A stretch of 64,000 nucleotides of DNA from Janthinobacterium psychrotolerans (GCF_001677885.1 NZ_LOCQ01000055.1:62001-126000); one strand, 5' to 3'; shown: positions 49,045 through 58,737, counted from the stretch's first letter. The notes: generated by a model from the sequence alone, not told the origin. Program-made: numbers and translations.

Positions 49045-49618
49045 CACCGACCGCCTGCTCGACGTGACGGAGCAGGCAATGCAGGAGGGCGTGGCTCTGC
49101 TGCAATACCGCCACAAGAGCGCCGATGCGGTGTTGCGGCGCGAACAGGCGGGCGCCTTGCAGCTGCTGGCGCGCAAATATGGCGTGCCCTTCATCATCAA
49201 TGACTTTATCGCACTGTGCGAGGAACTGGACGCCGATGGCCTGCATGTGGGCGGCACGGACGTCTCCGTCGCCCAGGCACGGGCCCGGCTGGGCGCCGGC
49301 AAGCTGGTGGGCGCGTCGTGCTATGGCGATTTGCTGCTGGCGCGCAAGGTACAGAGTGAAGGCGCCAGCTATGTGGCCTTTGGCGGCTTCTATCCGTCGC
49401 TGGTCAAGCAGTACCCGGTCACTACCGACCCGGACATCGTGCTGCAGGCCAAACGCGAGATTGCCTTGCCCTGCGTGGTGATCGGCGGCATGACGCCGGA
49501 CAACGCCGCGCCCCTGGCGGCGCGCGGCGCCGACCTGGTGGCGGCGATCAGCAGCGTATACCTGGCGGATGATGTAACTATTTCAGTACGGAAATTTAAT
49601 GAGCTGTTTGGCAGCTAA
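49007..49618 (+). CDS. thiE: thiamin-phosphate synthase ThiE
   Basis: 203 residues, AAGGAA site at 48995-49000 inside thiD. It joins thiazole phosphate and HMP-PP. TIM-barrel motifs: MRGLYLVTPNWDD, LLQYRHKSAD, FIINDFIALCEELDADGLHVG, GASCYGD, VAFGGFYPS and VVIGGMTPDNAAPL with AAISSVY. Its start lies 38 bp before the end of thiD, so it is translationally coupled and last in the operon. Confidence 0.97.
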   Translation: MRGLYLVTPNWDDTDRLLDVTEQAMQEGVALLQYRHKSADAVLRREQAGALQLLARKYGVPFIINDFIALCEELDADGLHVGGTDVSVAQARARLGAGKLVGASCYGDLLLARKVQSEGASYVAFGGFYPSLVKQYPVTTDPDIVLQAKREIALPCVVIGGMTPDNAAPLAARGADLVAAISSVYLADDVTISVRKFNELFGS

Positions 49619-49709
49619 GACGGGCGGCGCAAGCGAGTCTGGTTTCACGCATCAATCGGCATATAATAAGCTCCATCCCCCTATTACTATGACCGAGGTT
49701 CCCTTGCCC

Positions 49710-50342
49710 ATGAATCAGCCAGCCGCCAAACGCCTTATCCTGATCGTTGACGATGACCAGCTGCTGCTGGAGTTTCTCGGCGAAGTCCTGCGCCATGCTG
49801 GTTACGAAACGGCGCTGGCCAATTCCGCCGAAGCGGCCTTGCAGCTGATCGCCCAGCGCGAACCCGACCTGGCCCTGCTCGATATCCACATGCCCGGCAT
49901 GTCCGGCCTGGAACTGGCCAAGCGCCTGCACGCGGAAACCGCCGTGCCTTTCATGTTCCTGTCCGGCAGCGGCGACAGCGAGTCGGGCAAGCAGGCGGCC
50001 GCCTATGGCGCCGTCGGCTATGTCGTCAAGCCGGTCGACGAAGGCCGTTTGATGCCGGCTTTTGAAGCGGGCCTGGCGCGCGCCGACGATATCCGCCAGC
50101 TGCGCCGCACCGAACTGAACTTGAACGCGGCGCTGGCCGCCGGCCGTGAAACCAGCCTGGCCGTGGGCTTGCTGATGGGCAAGTTCCAGACCGACCGCAA
50201 CACGGCCTTCGAAGTGCTGCGCGACCATGCGCGTTCGAGCCGCCGCAAGATCAATGAAATCGCCAGCCAGCTGCTGCTGGCCGAAGAAACCCTGAACGGG
50301 TTGCACGGCGCTTTCCTGAACCGTGCCAAGGTCGTCAAATAA
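49710..50342 (+). CDS. response regulator with ANTAR output domain
   Basis: 210 residues from ATG 49710 (ATG 49689 would add seven). A receiver domain (LILIVDDDQLLLEFLGEVLR, phospho-Asp in LALLDIHMPGMSGL, Lys in GYVVKPVDE) is followed by an ANTAR domain (ETSLAVGLLMGKFQTDRNTA, EVLRDHARSSRRKINEIAS). ANTAR proteins bind paired RNA hairpins to prevent termination. No histidine kinase is adjacent, so it is an orphan, and the target transcripts are unknown. Confidence 0.92.
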   Translation: MNQPAAKRLILIVDDDQLLLEFLGEVLRHAGYETALANSAEAALQLIAQREPDLALLDIHMPGMSGLELAKRLHAETAVPFMFLSGSGDSESGKQAAAYGAVGYVVKPVDEGRLMPAFEAGLARADDIRQLRRTELNLNAALAAGRETSLAVGLLMGKFQTDRNTAFEVLRDHARSSRRKINEIASQLLLAEETLNGLHGAFLNRAKVVK

Positions 50343-50350
50343 ATTCCAGT

Positions 50351-50372
50351 CGGCGCGCCGGCTGGCGCGCCG
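50351..50372 (+). terminator. hairpin after ANTAR regulator
   Basis: Perfect 9-bp stem CGGCGCGCC / GGCGCGCCG with loop GGCT, 8 bp after the stop; followed by TCTGTTCCCCATTTT rather than a clean T-run. Confidence 0.6.
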
Positions 50373-50469
50373 TCTGTTCCCCATTTTCTGCCGTCCGTCG
50401 CATGATCCACGCCGTGCACACGCCACCGCGCTACAGTAGGATCCCCACTTCTACCGTCGCGAGCCTCCC

Positions 50470-51039
50470 ATGATGACCGTATCCCGCTTGTGCCTGGCCC
50501 TTGCCGGCGCCATCCTGTCCGTGAGCGCCATCGCCGCTGCCGGCGAACCATTTACCCTGGTGCAAGGCAAGAATGGCGCCATTTCCACCTACGGCAGTGG
50601 CTCCGACAACGAAGAACTCGATCGCCTCAAGCGCAGCAGCCATGGCGCTTTCCTGTGGTTCCGCGACCATGGCAAATCGTATGTGATCGACGATCACGCC
50701 TTGCTGGCGCGCGCCGGGGCTGCCTGGAAACCGGTGCAAGCGCTGGGCCAGGAAATGTCCGCGCTCGGCAGCCAGATGGGCGAGCAGGGGCGCCACATGG
50801 GCAAGCTGGGCCGCGAAATGGGCGAGCAGGGCCACCGGGGCCATGCTGGCCAGGCCGCGATGGATGTGAAGGCGCGCCAGATGGACCAGGCCGCCAAACC
50901 GATGGACAGCCTGGGCAAGCGGATGGGCGAACTGGGCGAGCGCCAGGGGCGCGCCAGCAAGGAGGCGGAGCGGGCCACGCGGGTGGTGATCGATGAGGCC
51001 TTGCGTACTGGAAAAGCGAAGCCGCTACACGCCGGCTGA
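50470..51039 (+). CDS. secreted protein with Met-Gly heptad repeats
   Basis: 189 residues, signal peptide to about residue 24 (LCLALAGAILSVSAIAAAG). A small globular region (TYGSGSDNEELDRLKRSSHG, FLWFRDHGKSYVIDDHALLA) resembles the periplasmic tails of some M56-type sensor peptidases. It is followed by seven-residue repeats of the form xLGxxMG (ALGQEMS, ALGSQMG, EQGRHMG, KLGREMG, then LGKRMGELGERQG) over residues ~91-160, predicted to be helical and Gly-spaced. Function unknown; no partner peptidase is adjacent. Confidence 0.8.
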   Translation: MMTVSRLCLALAGAILSVSAIAAAGEPFTLVQGKNGAISTYGSGSDNEELDRLKRSSHGAFLWFRDHGKSYVIDDHALLARAGAAWKPVQALGQEMSALGSQMGEQGRHMGKLGREMGEQGHRGHAGQAAMDVKARQMDQAAKPMDSLGKRMGELGERQGRASKEAERATRVVIDEALRTGKAKPLHAG

Positions 51040-51072
51040 TGCCGCCACGGACGCGCCCGGCTTGCATAATAA

Positions 51073-51088
51073 CTGGACAAATCCACAG
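51073..51088. promoter_or_regulatory. LexA-box-like palindrome upstream of uvrD
   Basis: CTGG-ACAAATCC-ACAG matches the CTGT-N8-ACAG LexA consensus at seven of eight fixed positions, 41 bp before the helicase start. uvrD is SOS-controlled in E. coli, so the position is sensible, but the N8 is not AT-rich. Confidence 0.3.
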
Positions 51089-51129
51089 TGGATGGCGGCG
51101 CGCTGGCCCAAGGTCGGTATAATCACGGG

Positions 51130-53448
51130 ATGCAAAATCTTCTTCACAACCTCAATCCCGAACAACTGGCCGCCGTCACTTTGCCAGCCCAGCATGCCCT
51201 GATCCTGGCCGGCGCCGGTTCGGGCAAGACCCGCGTGCTGACCACCCGCATCGCCTGGCTGATCCAGACCCAGCAGGTGTCGCCACCGGGCATCCTGGCC
51301 GTGACGTTTACCAATAAAGCGGCCAAGGAAATGCTCACGCGCCTGTCGGCCATGCTGCCGATCAATACGCGCGGCATGTGGATCGGCACTTTCCACGGCC
51401 TGTGCAACCGTTTGCTGCGCACGCACCACCGCGACGCCGCCTTGCCGCAGACCTTCCAGATCCTCGACTCGCAGGATCAGCTGTCGGTGATCAAGCGTTT
51501 GCTCAAAGCTAACAATATCGATGATGAAAAGTTCCCGCCGAAGACGGTGATGTATTTCATCAACAACGCCAAGGACCAGGGCCTGCGCGCCAAGGACGTG
51601 GAAGCGTATGACGCGCACGAGCGCAAGCTGGTCGAGCTGTACCAGCTGTACGACGACCAGTGCCAGCGCGAAGGCGTGGTCGATTTTGCCGAGCTGCTGC
51701 TGCGTACCTATGAATTGCTGAGCCGCAACCAGCCGCTGCGCGAGCATTACCAGGCGCGCTTCCGCCATATCCTGGTCGACGAGTTCCAGGATACGAATAA
51801 TCTGCAATACAACTGGTTGAAATTGCTGGCCGGCCACGGCAGCCGCGACGGCGGCGCGCTGTTTGCCGTCGGCGACGATGACCAGAGCATCTATGCTTTC
51901 CGCGGCGCCAACGTCGGCAACATGAGCGCCTTCGAGCATGAATTCCAGGTGAAAAACCTGATCAAGCTGGAGCAGAACTACCGCTCGCACGGCCATATTC
52001 TCGACAGCGCCAACGTGCTGATCGCCAATAACAGCAAGCGCCTGGGCAAGAACCTGCGCACCGACGCCGGCCATGGCGAACAGGTGCGCGTGTATGAAGC
52101 CAGCTCCGACCTGCAGGAAGCGCAGTGGATCATCGAAGAGGCGAAAAGCCTGATCGCCGAGGGCGCCTCGCGCAGCGAGATCGCCATTTTGTACCGCTCG
52201 AATGCGCAGTCGCGCGTGATCGAGCATGCCTTGTTTTCGGCCGCAATTCCGTATCACGTGTATGGCGGCCAGCGTTACTTCCAGCGCGCCGAGGTCAAGC
52301 ATGCGATTGCCTACTTGCAGCTGATGGACAATCCGCACAACGATTCGGCCTTTTTGCGCGTGGTCAATTTCCCCACGCGCGGCATCGGCATGCGCTCGAT
52401 CGAGCAGCTGCAGGCCGCCTCGGAACAGTACGGCATTTCCTTGTACGCTTCCGTGCCCTATGTGGCGGGCAAGGCGGGCAGCAGCCTGGCCGGCTTCGTC
52501 AAGCTGATCGAAGGCGTGCGCTTCGAAACCCAGCAATTGTCCTTGCCGGAAATGGTGCGCGTGGTGCTCGAAGCGAGTACCTTGCTGCAGCACTACCAGA
52601 ACGAAAAAGAAGGCGCCGACCGCATCGAGAATCTGGAACAGATGGTCAGCGCCGCCACCCAGTTCGTGTCCGAAGAAGGGTTTGGCCAGGCCGCGCCGGC
52701 CCACCTGGGGCCAGCCGCCCAGGCGCAATCGGGCATGCCGGTCGTCAACCAGGATGGCATCGAGATCCTCGACGCCGACGCGCCGCTGCCGGCCGTGATG
52801 TCGCCGCTGTCGGCCTTCCTGTCGCACGCATCGCTCGAAGCGGGCGACAACCAGGCGCAGGCGGGCCAGGATGCGCTGCAGATGATGACGGTGCACTCGG
52901 CCAAGGGCCTGGAATTTGACAACGTCTTCATTACCGGCCTGGAAGAGGGCCTGTTCCCGCACGAAAGCAGTTCCAAGGAAGACAATGGCGTCGAGGAAGA
53001 GCGGCGTTTGATGTACGTGGCGATCACGCGCGCGCGCAAGCGTTTATATATGAGCTTTTCGCAGACGCGCATGCTGCACGGCCAGACCCGCTACAACATG
53101 AAGTCACGCTTCTTCGACGAGTTGCCCGAAGAATCCTTGAAATGGCTGTCGCCAAAAGTGCAGGCCAACTGGTTCGGCAACCGCAAGTCGGCCTGGGACG
53201 ACGCGCCGCGCACGGTCGCCAGCCTGGGTTCGGATAACGCGATCGCCCAGAAGATCGCGCAAAAATCCCCTGGCGGCGGCGGCGGCTGGCGTATCGGCGA
53301 ATCGGTGAGCCATGCCAAGTTCGGCGAGGGCGTGATCGTCAATATCGAAGGCGGCGGCGGCAACGCCCGCGCGCAGATCAACTTCGGCCAGCACGGCATG
53401 AAGGTGCTGGACCTGGGGATTGCCAAGCTGGAGCGGCTGGGGAGGTAA
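51130..53448 (+). CDS. uvrD: UvrD/Rep-family DNA helicase
   Basis: 772 residues from ATG 51130. Superfamily 1A helicase for nucleotide-excision and mismatch repair. Motif I GAGSGKT (28-34), Ia FTNKAAKEM, II VDEFQDTN, III GDDDQSIYAFRGA, IV EQNYRS, V VHSAKGLEF and VI YVAITRARK are all present. A C-terminal Tudor-like segment (WRIGESVSHAKFGEGVIVN) contacts RNA polymerase in relatives. TATAAT at 51118-51123 ends six bases before the ATG, so the message may be leaderless. Rep is a possible alternative name, but the C-terminal domain favours UvrD. Confidence 0.95.
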   Translation: MQNLLHNLNPEQLAAVTLPAQHALILAGAGSGKTRVLTTRIAWLIQTQQVSPPGILAVTFTNKAAKEMLTRLSAMLPINTRGMWIGTFHGLCNRLLRTHHRDAALPQTFQILDSQDQLSVIKRLLKANNIDDEKFPPKTVMYFINNAKDQGLRAKDVEAYDAHERKLVELYQLYDDQCQREGVVDFAELLLRTYELLSRNQPLREHYQARFRHILVDEFQDTNNLQYNWLKLLAGHGSRDGGALFAVGDDDQSIYAFRGANVGNMSAFEHEFQVKNLIKLEQNYRSHGHILDSANVLIANNSKRLGKNLRTDAGHGEQVRVYEASSDLQEAQWIIEEAKSLIAEGASRSEIAILYRSNAQSRVIEHALFSAAIPYHVYGGQRYFQRAEVKHAIAYLQLMDNPHNDSAFLRVVNFPTRGIGMRSIEQLQAASEQYGISLYASVPYVAGKAGSSLAGFVKLIEGVRFETQQLSLPEMVRVVLEASTLLQHYQNEKEGADRIENLEQMVSAATQFVSEEGFGQAAPAHLGPAAQAQSGMPVVNQDGIEILDADAPLPAVMSPLSAFLSHASLEAGDNQAQAGQDALQMMTVHSAKGLEFDNVFITGLEEGLFPHESSSKEDNGVEEERRLMYVAITRARKRLYMSFSQTRMLHGQTRYNMKSRFFDELPEESLKWLSPKVQANWFGNRKSAWDDAPRTVASLGSDNAIAQKIAQKSPGGGGGWRIGESVSHAKFGEGVIVNIEGGGGNARAQINFGQHGMKVLDLGIAKLERLGR

Positions 53449-53469
53449 ATCGTCAAGCCGTATTGCTGG

Positions 53470-54255
53470 TCAGGCTTTATCCAGCGATACTGCCTTGCCG
53501 CTATCGGCCGGCACGCCAAAAATCTGCCGGTACGCCGCATAGAACGAGCAATGCATGATGACCGTCAAGATCATCGACAGCGGCATCATCAGCTGGATGG
53601 CCATCGGCGTGCGGCCGACGATCATGAACAGCAGCTGGCTGGTGACGATGCTGATGGCGAACCAGGTCGAGGCGAACACGACAAAGGCCGACAGCGAACG
53701 CCAGACGGCGAAAAAGCTGAAGAACAGCGCCTTGCCCAGGCTGACCTGTTGCCAGTAGATCAGCGGCGCGGCAAAGCAGAAGGCCATCGCGGCCGGGATA
53801 TACATGACGATGGTCAGCAAGATGGCCGAGCCGATATTCGATTCGCGGATCACCTCGGGCGAGGTCTGCGGATTGAGCTGGCCCGTCACCAGTTGCCACA
53901 AGGTGCCGCCGTCGACCAGCGACGAGGCGCCGATGGCGACAATCGCCATAATGATGTACAGCACGCCCAGGCCGAACAGCACCGGCAGGGCCGGCTTGCG
54001 AAAGCCCGACATCAGCAGGCTGGGCACGACGCGCTTGCCCTGGTCGATATTCAAACAGCCTTGCGCAAAGGCGACCGAGAAGATCGGCACCAGGATCACG
54101 GGCAGCAATTGGCCCAGCAGCGGGATAATGCTCACTAACAGCATGCAGACCATATAGCCAAGAAACAGCATCGACAGGCCGCCAGGTTGCTTGCGAAACA
54201 GGCCGAAGCCTTGTTTTACCCAGTGCCAGCCTGTGCTTGCAGGTAATTTTTCCAT
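53470..54255 (-). CDS. BPSS1780 family membrane protein
   Basis: 261 residues from ATG 54255. The family start GWHWVKQGFGLFRKQPGGLSM is followed by six hydrophobic helices (LGYMVCMLLVSIIPLLGQLL through MPLSMILTVIMHCSFYAAY). The family is common in Burkholderiales and has no assigned function. It lies 4 bp downstream of thrB, indicating an operon. Convergent with uvrD. Confidence 0.88.
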   Translation of the reverse strand: MEKLPASTGWHWVKQGFGLFRKQPGGLSMLFLGYMVCMLLVSIIPLLGQLLPVILVPIFSVAFAQGCLNIDQGKRVVPSLLMSGFRKPALPVLFGLGVLYIIMAIVAIGASSLVDGGTLWQLVTGQLNPQTSPEVIRESNIGSAILLTIVMYIPAAMAFCFAAPLIYWQQVSLGKALFFSFFAVWRSLSAFVVFASTWFAISIVTSQLLFMIVGRTPMAIQLMMPLSMILTVIMHCSFYAAYRQIFGVPADSGKAVSLDKA

Positions 54256-54259
54256 ATTC

Positions 54260-55216
54260 TTAAAACAGTTCCGGTGCGGGTGTGGCGATGCGTTCGCGCA
54301 AGATGCGTTCAAAATGCGCGGGATCGTGGGGCGTCAGCATTTCGGCTGCGCGCGGTTGATGGTAATCGTACAGGCGCGACAGCCAGAAGCGCAGCGCGGC
54401 TGCGCGCAGCAGCGGCTGCCATGCCGTGTGTTCTTGGTGGGTAAATGGGCGCACGGCCTGGTAGGCGTCGAGCAGGGCGCGCACGCGCGCGACGTCGAGC
54501 TTGCCGGTCGCCAGATCGATGCACCAGTCGTTGACGGTGACGGCCACGTCGAACAGCCAGGTATCGCAGCCGGCAAAGTAAAAATCAAAAAAGCCCGTCA
54601 GCTGTTCGCCGTCAAACATCACGTTGTTGCGGAACAGGTCGGCATGCACGGGGCCGCGCGGCAAGGCTTTGTAGGTGGCGCAGGCGGCAAAGGCGTCCTG
54701 GAAATGAATTTCGGCGCGCAGCAAGTGCGCGTTGGCGTCGTCCAGGTGCGGCAAGACCAGCGGCGTGGTGGCGTTCCACCAGTCCAGGCCGCGCAAATTC
54801 GGTTGCTGCAGCGGAAAGTCCTGCGCCGCCAGGTGCATTTTCGCCAGCATCGCGCCGACGGCCGCGCAGTGGACCGGTTGCGGATCCATTTGCGAACTAC
54901 CATCGAGCTTGCTGACGATGGCGGCCGGCTTGCCTTGCAGCGCGGACACCAGTTCGCCTTCGGCGTTCGGTATCGGCGCCGGCACCAGCACGCCGCGCTC
55001 GGCCAGGTGGCGCATCAATTGCAGATAGAACGGCAATTGTTCGAAGCTCAGGTTTTCAAAGATCGTCAGCACATATTCGCCGCGCTCGGTGCTGAGGAAA
55101 AAATTGCTGTTTTCAATACCGGAAGCGATGCCTTTGAGTGCCAGAGGCTTGCCGAGTGGAAATTGTGTGATCCACTGGCCGATATCGTCCAGGTGTAGCG
55201 CGGTAAAAACTGCCAT
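54260..55216 (-). CDS. thrB: homoserine kinase (APH-like type)
   Basis: 318 residues. It phosphorylates homoserine in threonine synthesis. It belongs to the protein-kinase-like (ThrB2) type: [34 protein letters not shown], the catalytic loop [39 protein letters not shown], and [12 protein letters not shown]. It is between DUF2782 (upstream) and the BPSS1780-family gene (4 bp downstream), a conserved betaproteobacterial order. Confidence 0.95.
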   Translation of the reverse strand: MAVFTALHLDDIGQWITQFPLGKPLALKGIASGIENSNFFLSTERGEYVLTIFENLSFEQLPFYLQLMRHLAERGVLVPAPIPNAEGELVSALQGKPAAIVSKLDGSSQMDPQPVHCAAVGAMLAKMHLAAQDFPLQQPNLRGLDWWNATTPLVLPHLDDANAHLLRAEIHFQDAFAACATYKALPRGPVHADLFRNNVMFDGEQLTGFFDFYFAGCDTWLFDVAVTVNDWCIDLATGKLDVARVRALLDAYQAVRPFTHQEHTAWQPLLRAAALRFWLSRLYDYHQPRAAEMLTPHDPAHFERILRERIATPAPELF

Positions 55217-55254
55217 GGGAAAGAGGAGAGAATAAAAAGGTCAAAGAAAGCCGG

Positions 55255-55278
55255 CTGCCCCGCAGGCCGCCGGGGCAG
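55255..55278 (-). terminator. stem-loop between DUF2782 gene and thrB
   Basis: CTGCCCC / GGGGCAG with a ten-base loop; on the minus strand it is followed by CCGGCTTTCTTTGACCTTTTTATTC. Could attenuate rather than end transcription into thrB. Confidence 0.4.
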
Positions 55279-55298
55279 GGCTGTGCCGGAAGGGATGC

Positions 55299-55697
55299 TT
55301 ATTTGGCTGGTGGCGGTGGCGCCGGGGCGTCGCCGGTCGCTTCGTCGTCGCGCTGTTTCTGCTTTTTCTTGCCCAGGTCAAACTCCATCACCTTCCACTG
55401 CGGGCCGCGCAGGGCGTTGCCGTGGGCCTGGTCGCCGCCGGCCGACGGCTTCATGTAATAGGTGCTGCCGCCCGAGGTGACTTTGACTTCGGAGGTGACG
55501 CCGTTTTCGCGCTTTTCCGTGACCTGCTGGGCAGGCGCCGCCGGAGTCACGGTAATGGGCGCCTCGCCCATTTCTTCGATTCGTTCCAGCTGCGGTGGCG
55601 CATCGCTGGGTTTCGGGGGCGTCTGGGCGCCGGCGATCGCCGACACAGCCAGCAAGGGCAGGGCCAGGAGTTGCCAGAGGGTGGAGGTACGCATCAT
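55299..55697 (-). CDS. DUF2782 domain-containing periplasmic protein
   Basis: 132 residues from ATG 55697 (or 55694). Signal peptide (TLWQLLALPLLAVSAIAGAQ), a Pro-rich linker (TPPKPSDAPPQ), then the small DUF2782 core LERIEEMGEAPITVTPAAPA to STYYMKPSAGGD and RGPQWKVMEFDLGKKKQKQ, with a charged, Pro-rich tail. Function unknown; the location next to polA/thrB is characteristic. The frame runs much further upstream, but no signal peptide would remain at the N-terminus. Confidence 0.85.
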   Translation of the reverse strand: MMRTSTLWQLLALPLLAVSAIAGAQTPPKPSDAPPQLERIEEMGEAPITVTPAAPAQQVTEKRENGVTSEVKVTSGGSTYYMKPSAGGDQAHGNALRGPQWKVMEFDLGKKKQKQRDDEATGDAPAPPPPAK

Positions 55698-55977
55698 GAT
55701 GGGGTCGCTTCCAAGTGTGACTGCGGCATGATGCCGCAGTGTACAGACTGTCAATAAGCCGTTGTTATCTATGGGGCATTGTAACAAACTGGTAAGCGAT
55801 GCTGTTTTAAATGCAGAGAAATAAGGCGGTGCGCTGGCGCGGCTGGCCACACAGGTAAAAACCGCAGCGCGCGCGCCCGGCGGCGCGGCCCCAAACTCTG
55901 CGATAATTGAACGATATTCCACCCGCCCGCCCATGTTTTTCTCCAGCCGGCGCGGCTCACCTTATTTTATTGGCATT

Positions 55978-58737
55978 ATGCAAAACACCCTGCTGTTAGT
56001 CGACGGTTCCAGTTACCTTTATCGCGCCTTCCACGCGCTGCCGGACCTGCGCAGCCCGGACGGCTATCCTACCGGCGCCATGCACGGCATGGTCAACATG
56101 CTGCGCCGCCTGCGCGCCGATTATCCGGCCGCGTATATCGCCTGCGTGTTCGATGCCAAAGGCAAGACTTTCCGTGACGATATGTATCCCGAATACAAGG
56201 CGACGCGCGCTTCGATGCCGGACGACCTGCGCCTGCAGATCGAACCGATCCATGAAGCCGTGAAAGCCATGGGCTGGCCCATCCTGATGGTCGACGGCGT
56301 GGAAGCCGATGACGTGATCGGCACCCTGGCCGTGCAGGCGGCCAGCGCCGGCATGAACGTGGTGGTGTCGACCGGCGACAAGGACCTGGCGCAGCTGGTC
56401 AACAGCCAGGTGACCCTGATCAATACCATGAGCAATGAAAAGCTCGACGAAGCGGCCGTGCTGGCCAAGTTCGGCGTGCCGCCGAACCGCATCATCGATT
56501 ACCTGTCCCTGATCGGCGATACGGTCGACAATGTGCCGGGCGTATCGAAATGCGGACCGAAGACGGCCGTCAAATGGCTGACCCTGTATGACAGCCTGGA
56601 AGGCGTGATGGAAAACGCCGCCAGCGTTGGCGGCGCCGTCGGCGAGAACCTGCGCACGGCGCTGCCGTGGCTGCCGCAGGCGCGCGCCTTGATTACCGTG
56701 AAAACCGATTGCGATCTGTCCGGCCACATGACGACGATTGCCGACTCGCTGGTGGCGAAACACGAAGACCGCGAGGCGCTGCTGGCGTTCTTCAATCGCT
56801 ATGGTTTCAAGGCGCTGCTGCGCGAACTCGGTGGCGCGCCGCCACCGATGTCGCCGGTGGGCGCGCCGGTGGTTGCTGGTACTGCCGTCAATACCACGGG
56901 CGATATGTTTGCCGATGCCGCACCAGTAGCCGAGGCCGTGTACGAAACCGTGCTGACCGATGAGCAGCTCGACAAATGGATCGCCCTGATCGATGCGGCG
57001 CCATTGACGGCCGTCGATACGGAAACCACCTCGCTGGAACCGATGACGGCGCAGATGGTCGGCATTTCCCTGTCGGTGGCCGAGCACGCCGCCTGCTATA
57101 TTCCGCTGGCGCACGATTATGCTGGCGCGCCGGACCAGTTGTCGCGTGAACACGTGCTGGGCAAGCTGCGGCCATGGCTGGAAGATGACGCCAAACCCAA
57201 GCTGGGCCAGAACCTGAAATACGACAGCCATATCTTCGCCAATCATGGTGTGATTCTGCGCGGTATCGTGCACGACACCTTGCTCGAATCGTATGTGTTC
57301 GAGTCGCACAAGAAACACGACATGGACGGCATGGCCTTGCGCCACCTGAACTACACCACCATCGCGTTCGAGGATGTGTGCGGCAAGGGTGCCAAGCAGA
57401 TCACCTTCAACCAGGTGGAGGTGGGCCAGGCGGCTCGCTATGCGGCCGAGGACGCCGATATCACCCTGCGCCTGCATAACGCCATCTGGGGCAATGTCGC
57501 CAACGATGAAAAGCTGACGTATATCTACCAAAAGATCGAGCTGCCGACGGCGCAGGTGCTGCAAAAGATCGAGCGCAACGGCGTGCTGATCGATGATGCA
57601 CTGCTGAACCTGCAGTCGGCCGAGCTGGCCGTAAAAATCCTGGAACTGGAAAAGAAGGCCTACGAGCTGGCCGAGCAGCCGTTCAACCTCGGTTCGCCCA
57701 AGCAGATCGGCGAGATCTTTTTTGACAAGCTCAAGCTGCCGGTGATCAAGAAAACCCCGACCGGCGCGCCATCCACCGACGAGGAAGTGTTGCAAAAGCT
57801 GGCCGAGGATTATCCGCTGCCCAAGGTGCTGCTGGAATACCGCGGCATGGCCAAGCTGAAATCGACCTACACCGACAAACTGCCGAAGATGATCAACGTC
57901 ACCACCGGCCGCGTGCATACCAATTATGCGCAGGCCGTGGCCGTCACGGGACGCCTGGCGTCGAACGATCCGAACTTGCAGAATATCCCGATCCGCAGCG
58001 CCGAAGGGCGCCGCATTCGCGAAGCATTCATCGCGCCAGCGGGCAGCAGCATCGTTTCGGCCGACTACTCGCAGATCGAATTGCGCATCATGGCCCATAT
58101 CTCGGGCGACGAAGCGATGCTGCGCGCCTTTGCCGACGGCATCGACATTCACCGCGCCACGGCGGCCGAGATCTTCGGCGTGCCGGCAGCCGAGGTGCAA
58201 AGCGAACAGCGCCGCTACGCGAAAGTGATCAACTTCGGCCTGATCTACGGCATGAGCGCGTTCGGCCTGGCCGGCAACCTGGGCGTGGACCGCACGGCCG
58301 CGCAAAGCTATATCGACCGCTATTTCGCGCGTTTTTCAGGCGTGAAACAATATATGGAAGACACGCGCCAGCAGGCCAAGGCGCGTGGCTACGTGGAAAC
58401 CGTGTTTGGCCGCCGTTTGTGGCTGCCGGAAATCAATTCGCCGAACGGCCCGCGCCGCCAGGGCGCCGAACGGGCGGCCATCAATGCGCCGATGCAAGGC
58501 ACGGCCGCCGACCTGATCAAATTGGCCATGATCGCCGTGCAGGACTGGCTGGAGCAGGACGGCCTGCAAACGAAGATGATCATGCAGGTGCACGACGAGC
58601 TGGTGCTGGAAGTGCCGGACGCCGAGCTGGACCTGGTCAAGCGCCGCCTGCCCGAGCTGATGGCCGGCGTGGCCGAGCTGAAAGTACCGCTGACGGCCGA
58701 AGTGGGCGTCGGCAAGAACTGGGACCAAGCGCATTAA
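55978..58737 (+). CDS. polA: DNA polymerase I
   Basis: 919 residues from ATG 55978 (MQNTLLLVDGSSYLYRAFHA); 15 extra codons upstream are not supported. The 5'-3' exonuclease domain (residues ~1-290; VFDAKGKTFRDDMYPEYKA), an active 3'-5' exonuclease (DTET, KYDSHIF, YAAEDADITLRLH) and the polymerase domain (DYSQIELRIMAHISGDE, RRYAKVINFGLIYGMSAFGL, QVHDELVLEVPDAE) are all intact. It repairs DNA and replaces RNA primers. GATAAT at 55902-55907 may be its -10. Confidence 0.98.
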   Translation: MQNTLLLVDGSSYLYRAFHALPDLRSPDGYPTGAMHGMVNMLRRLRADYPAAYIACVFDAKGKTFRDDMYPEYKATRASMPDDLRLQIEPIHEAVKAMGWPILMVDGVEADDVIGTLAVQAASAGMNVVVSTGDKDLAQLVNSQVTLINTMSNEKLDEAAVLAKFGVPPNRIIDYLSLIGDTVDNVPGVSKCGPKTAVKWLTLYDSLEGVMENAASVGGAVGENLRTALPWLPQARALITVKTDCDLSGHMTTIADSLVAKHEDREALLAFFNRYGFKALLRELGGAPPPMSPVGAPVVAGTAVNTTGDMFADAAPVAEAVYETVLTDEQLDKWIALIDAAPLTAVDTETTSLEPMTAQMVGISLSVAEHAACYIPLAHDYAGAPDQLSREHVLGKLRPWLEDDAKPKLGQNLKYDSHIFANHGVILRGIVHDTLLESYVFESHKKHDMDGMALRHLNYTTIAFEDVCGKGAKQITFNQVEVGQAARYAAEDADITLRLHNAIWGNVANDEKLTYIYQKIELPTAQVLQKIERNGVLIDDALLNLQSAELAVKILELEKKAYELAEQPFNLGSPKQIGEIFFDKLKLPVIKKTPTGAPSTDEEVLQKLAEDYPLPKVLLEYRGMAKLKSTYTDKLPKMINVTTGRVHTNYAQAVAVTGRLASNDPNLQNIPIRSAEGRRIREAFIAPAGSSIVSADYSQIELRIMAHISGDEAMLRAFADGIDIHRATAAEIFGVPAAEVQSEQRRYAKVINFGLIYGMSAFGLAGNLGVDRTAAQSYIDRYFARFSGVKQYMEDTRQQAKARGYVETVFGRRLWLPEINSPNGPRRQGAERAAINAPMQGTAADLIKLAMIAVQDWLEQDGLQTKMIMQVHDELVLEVPDAELDLVKRRLPELMAGVAELKVPLTAEVGVGKNWDQAH

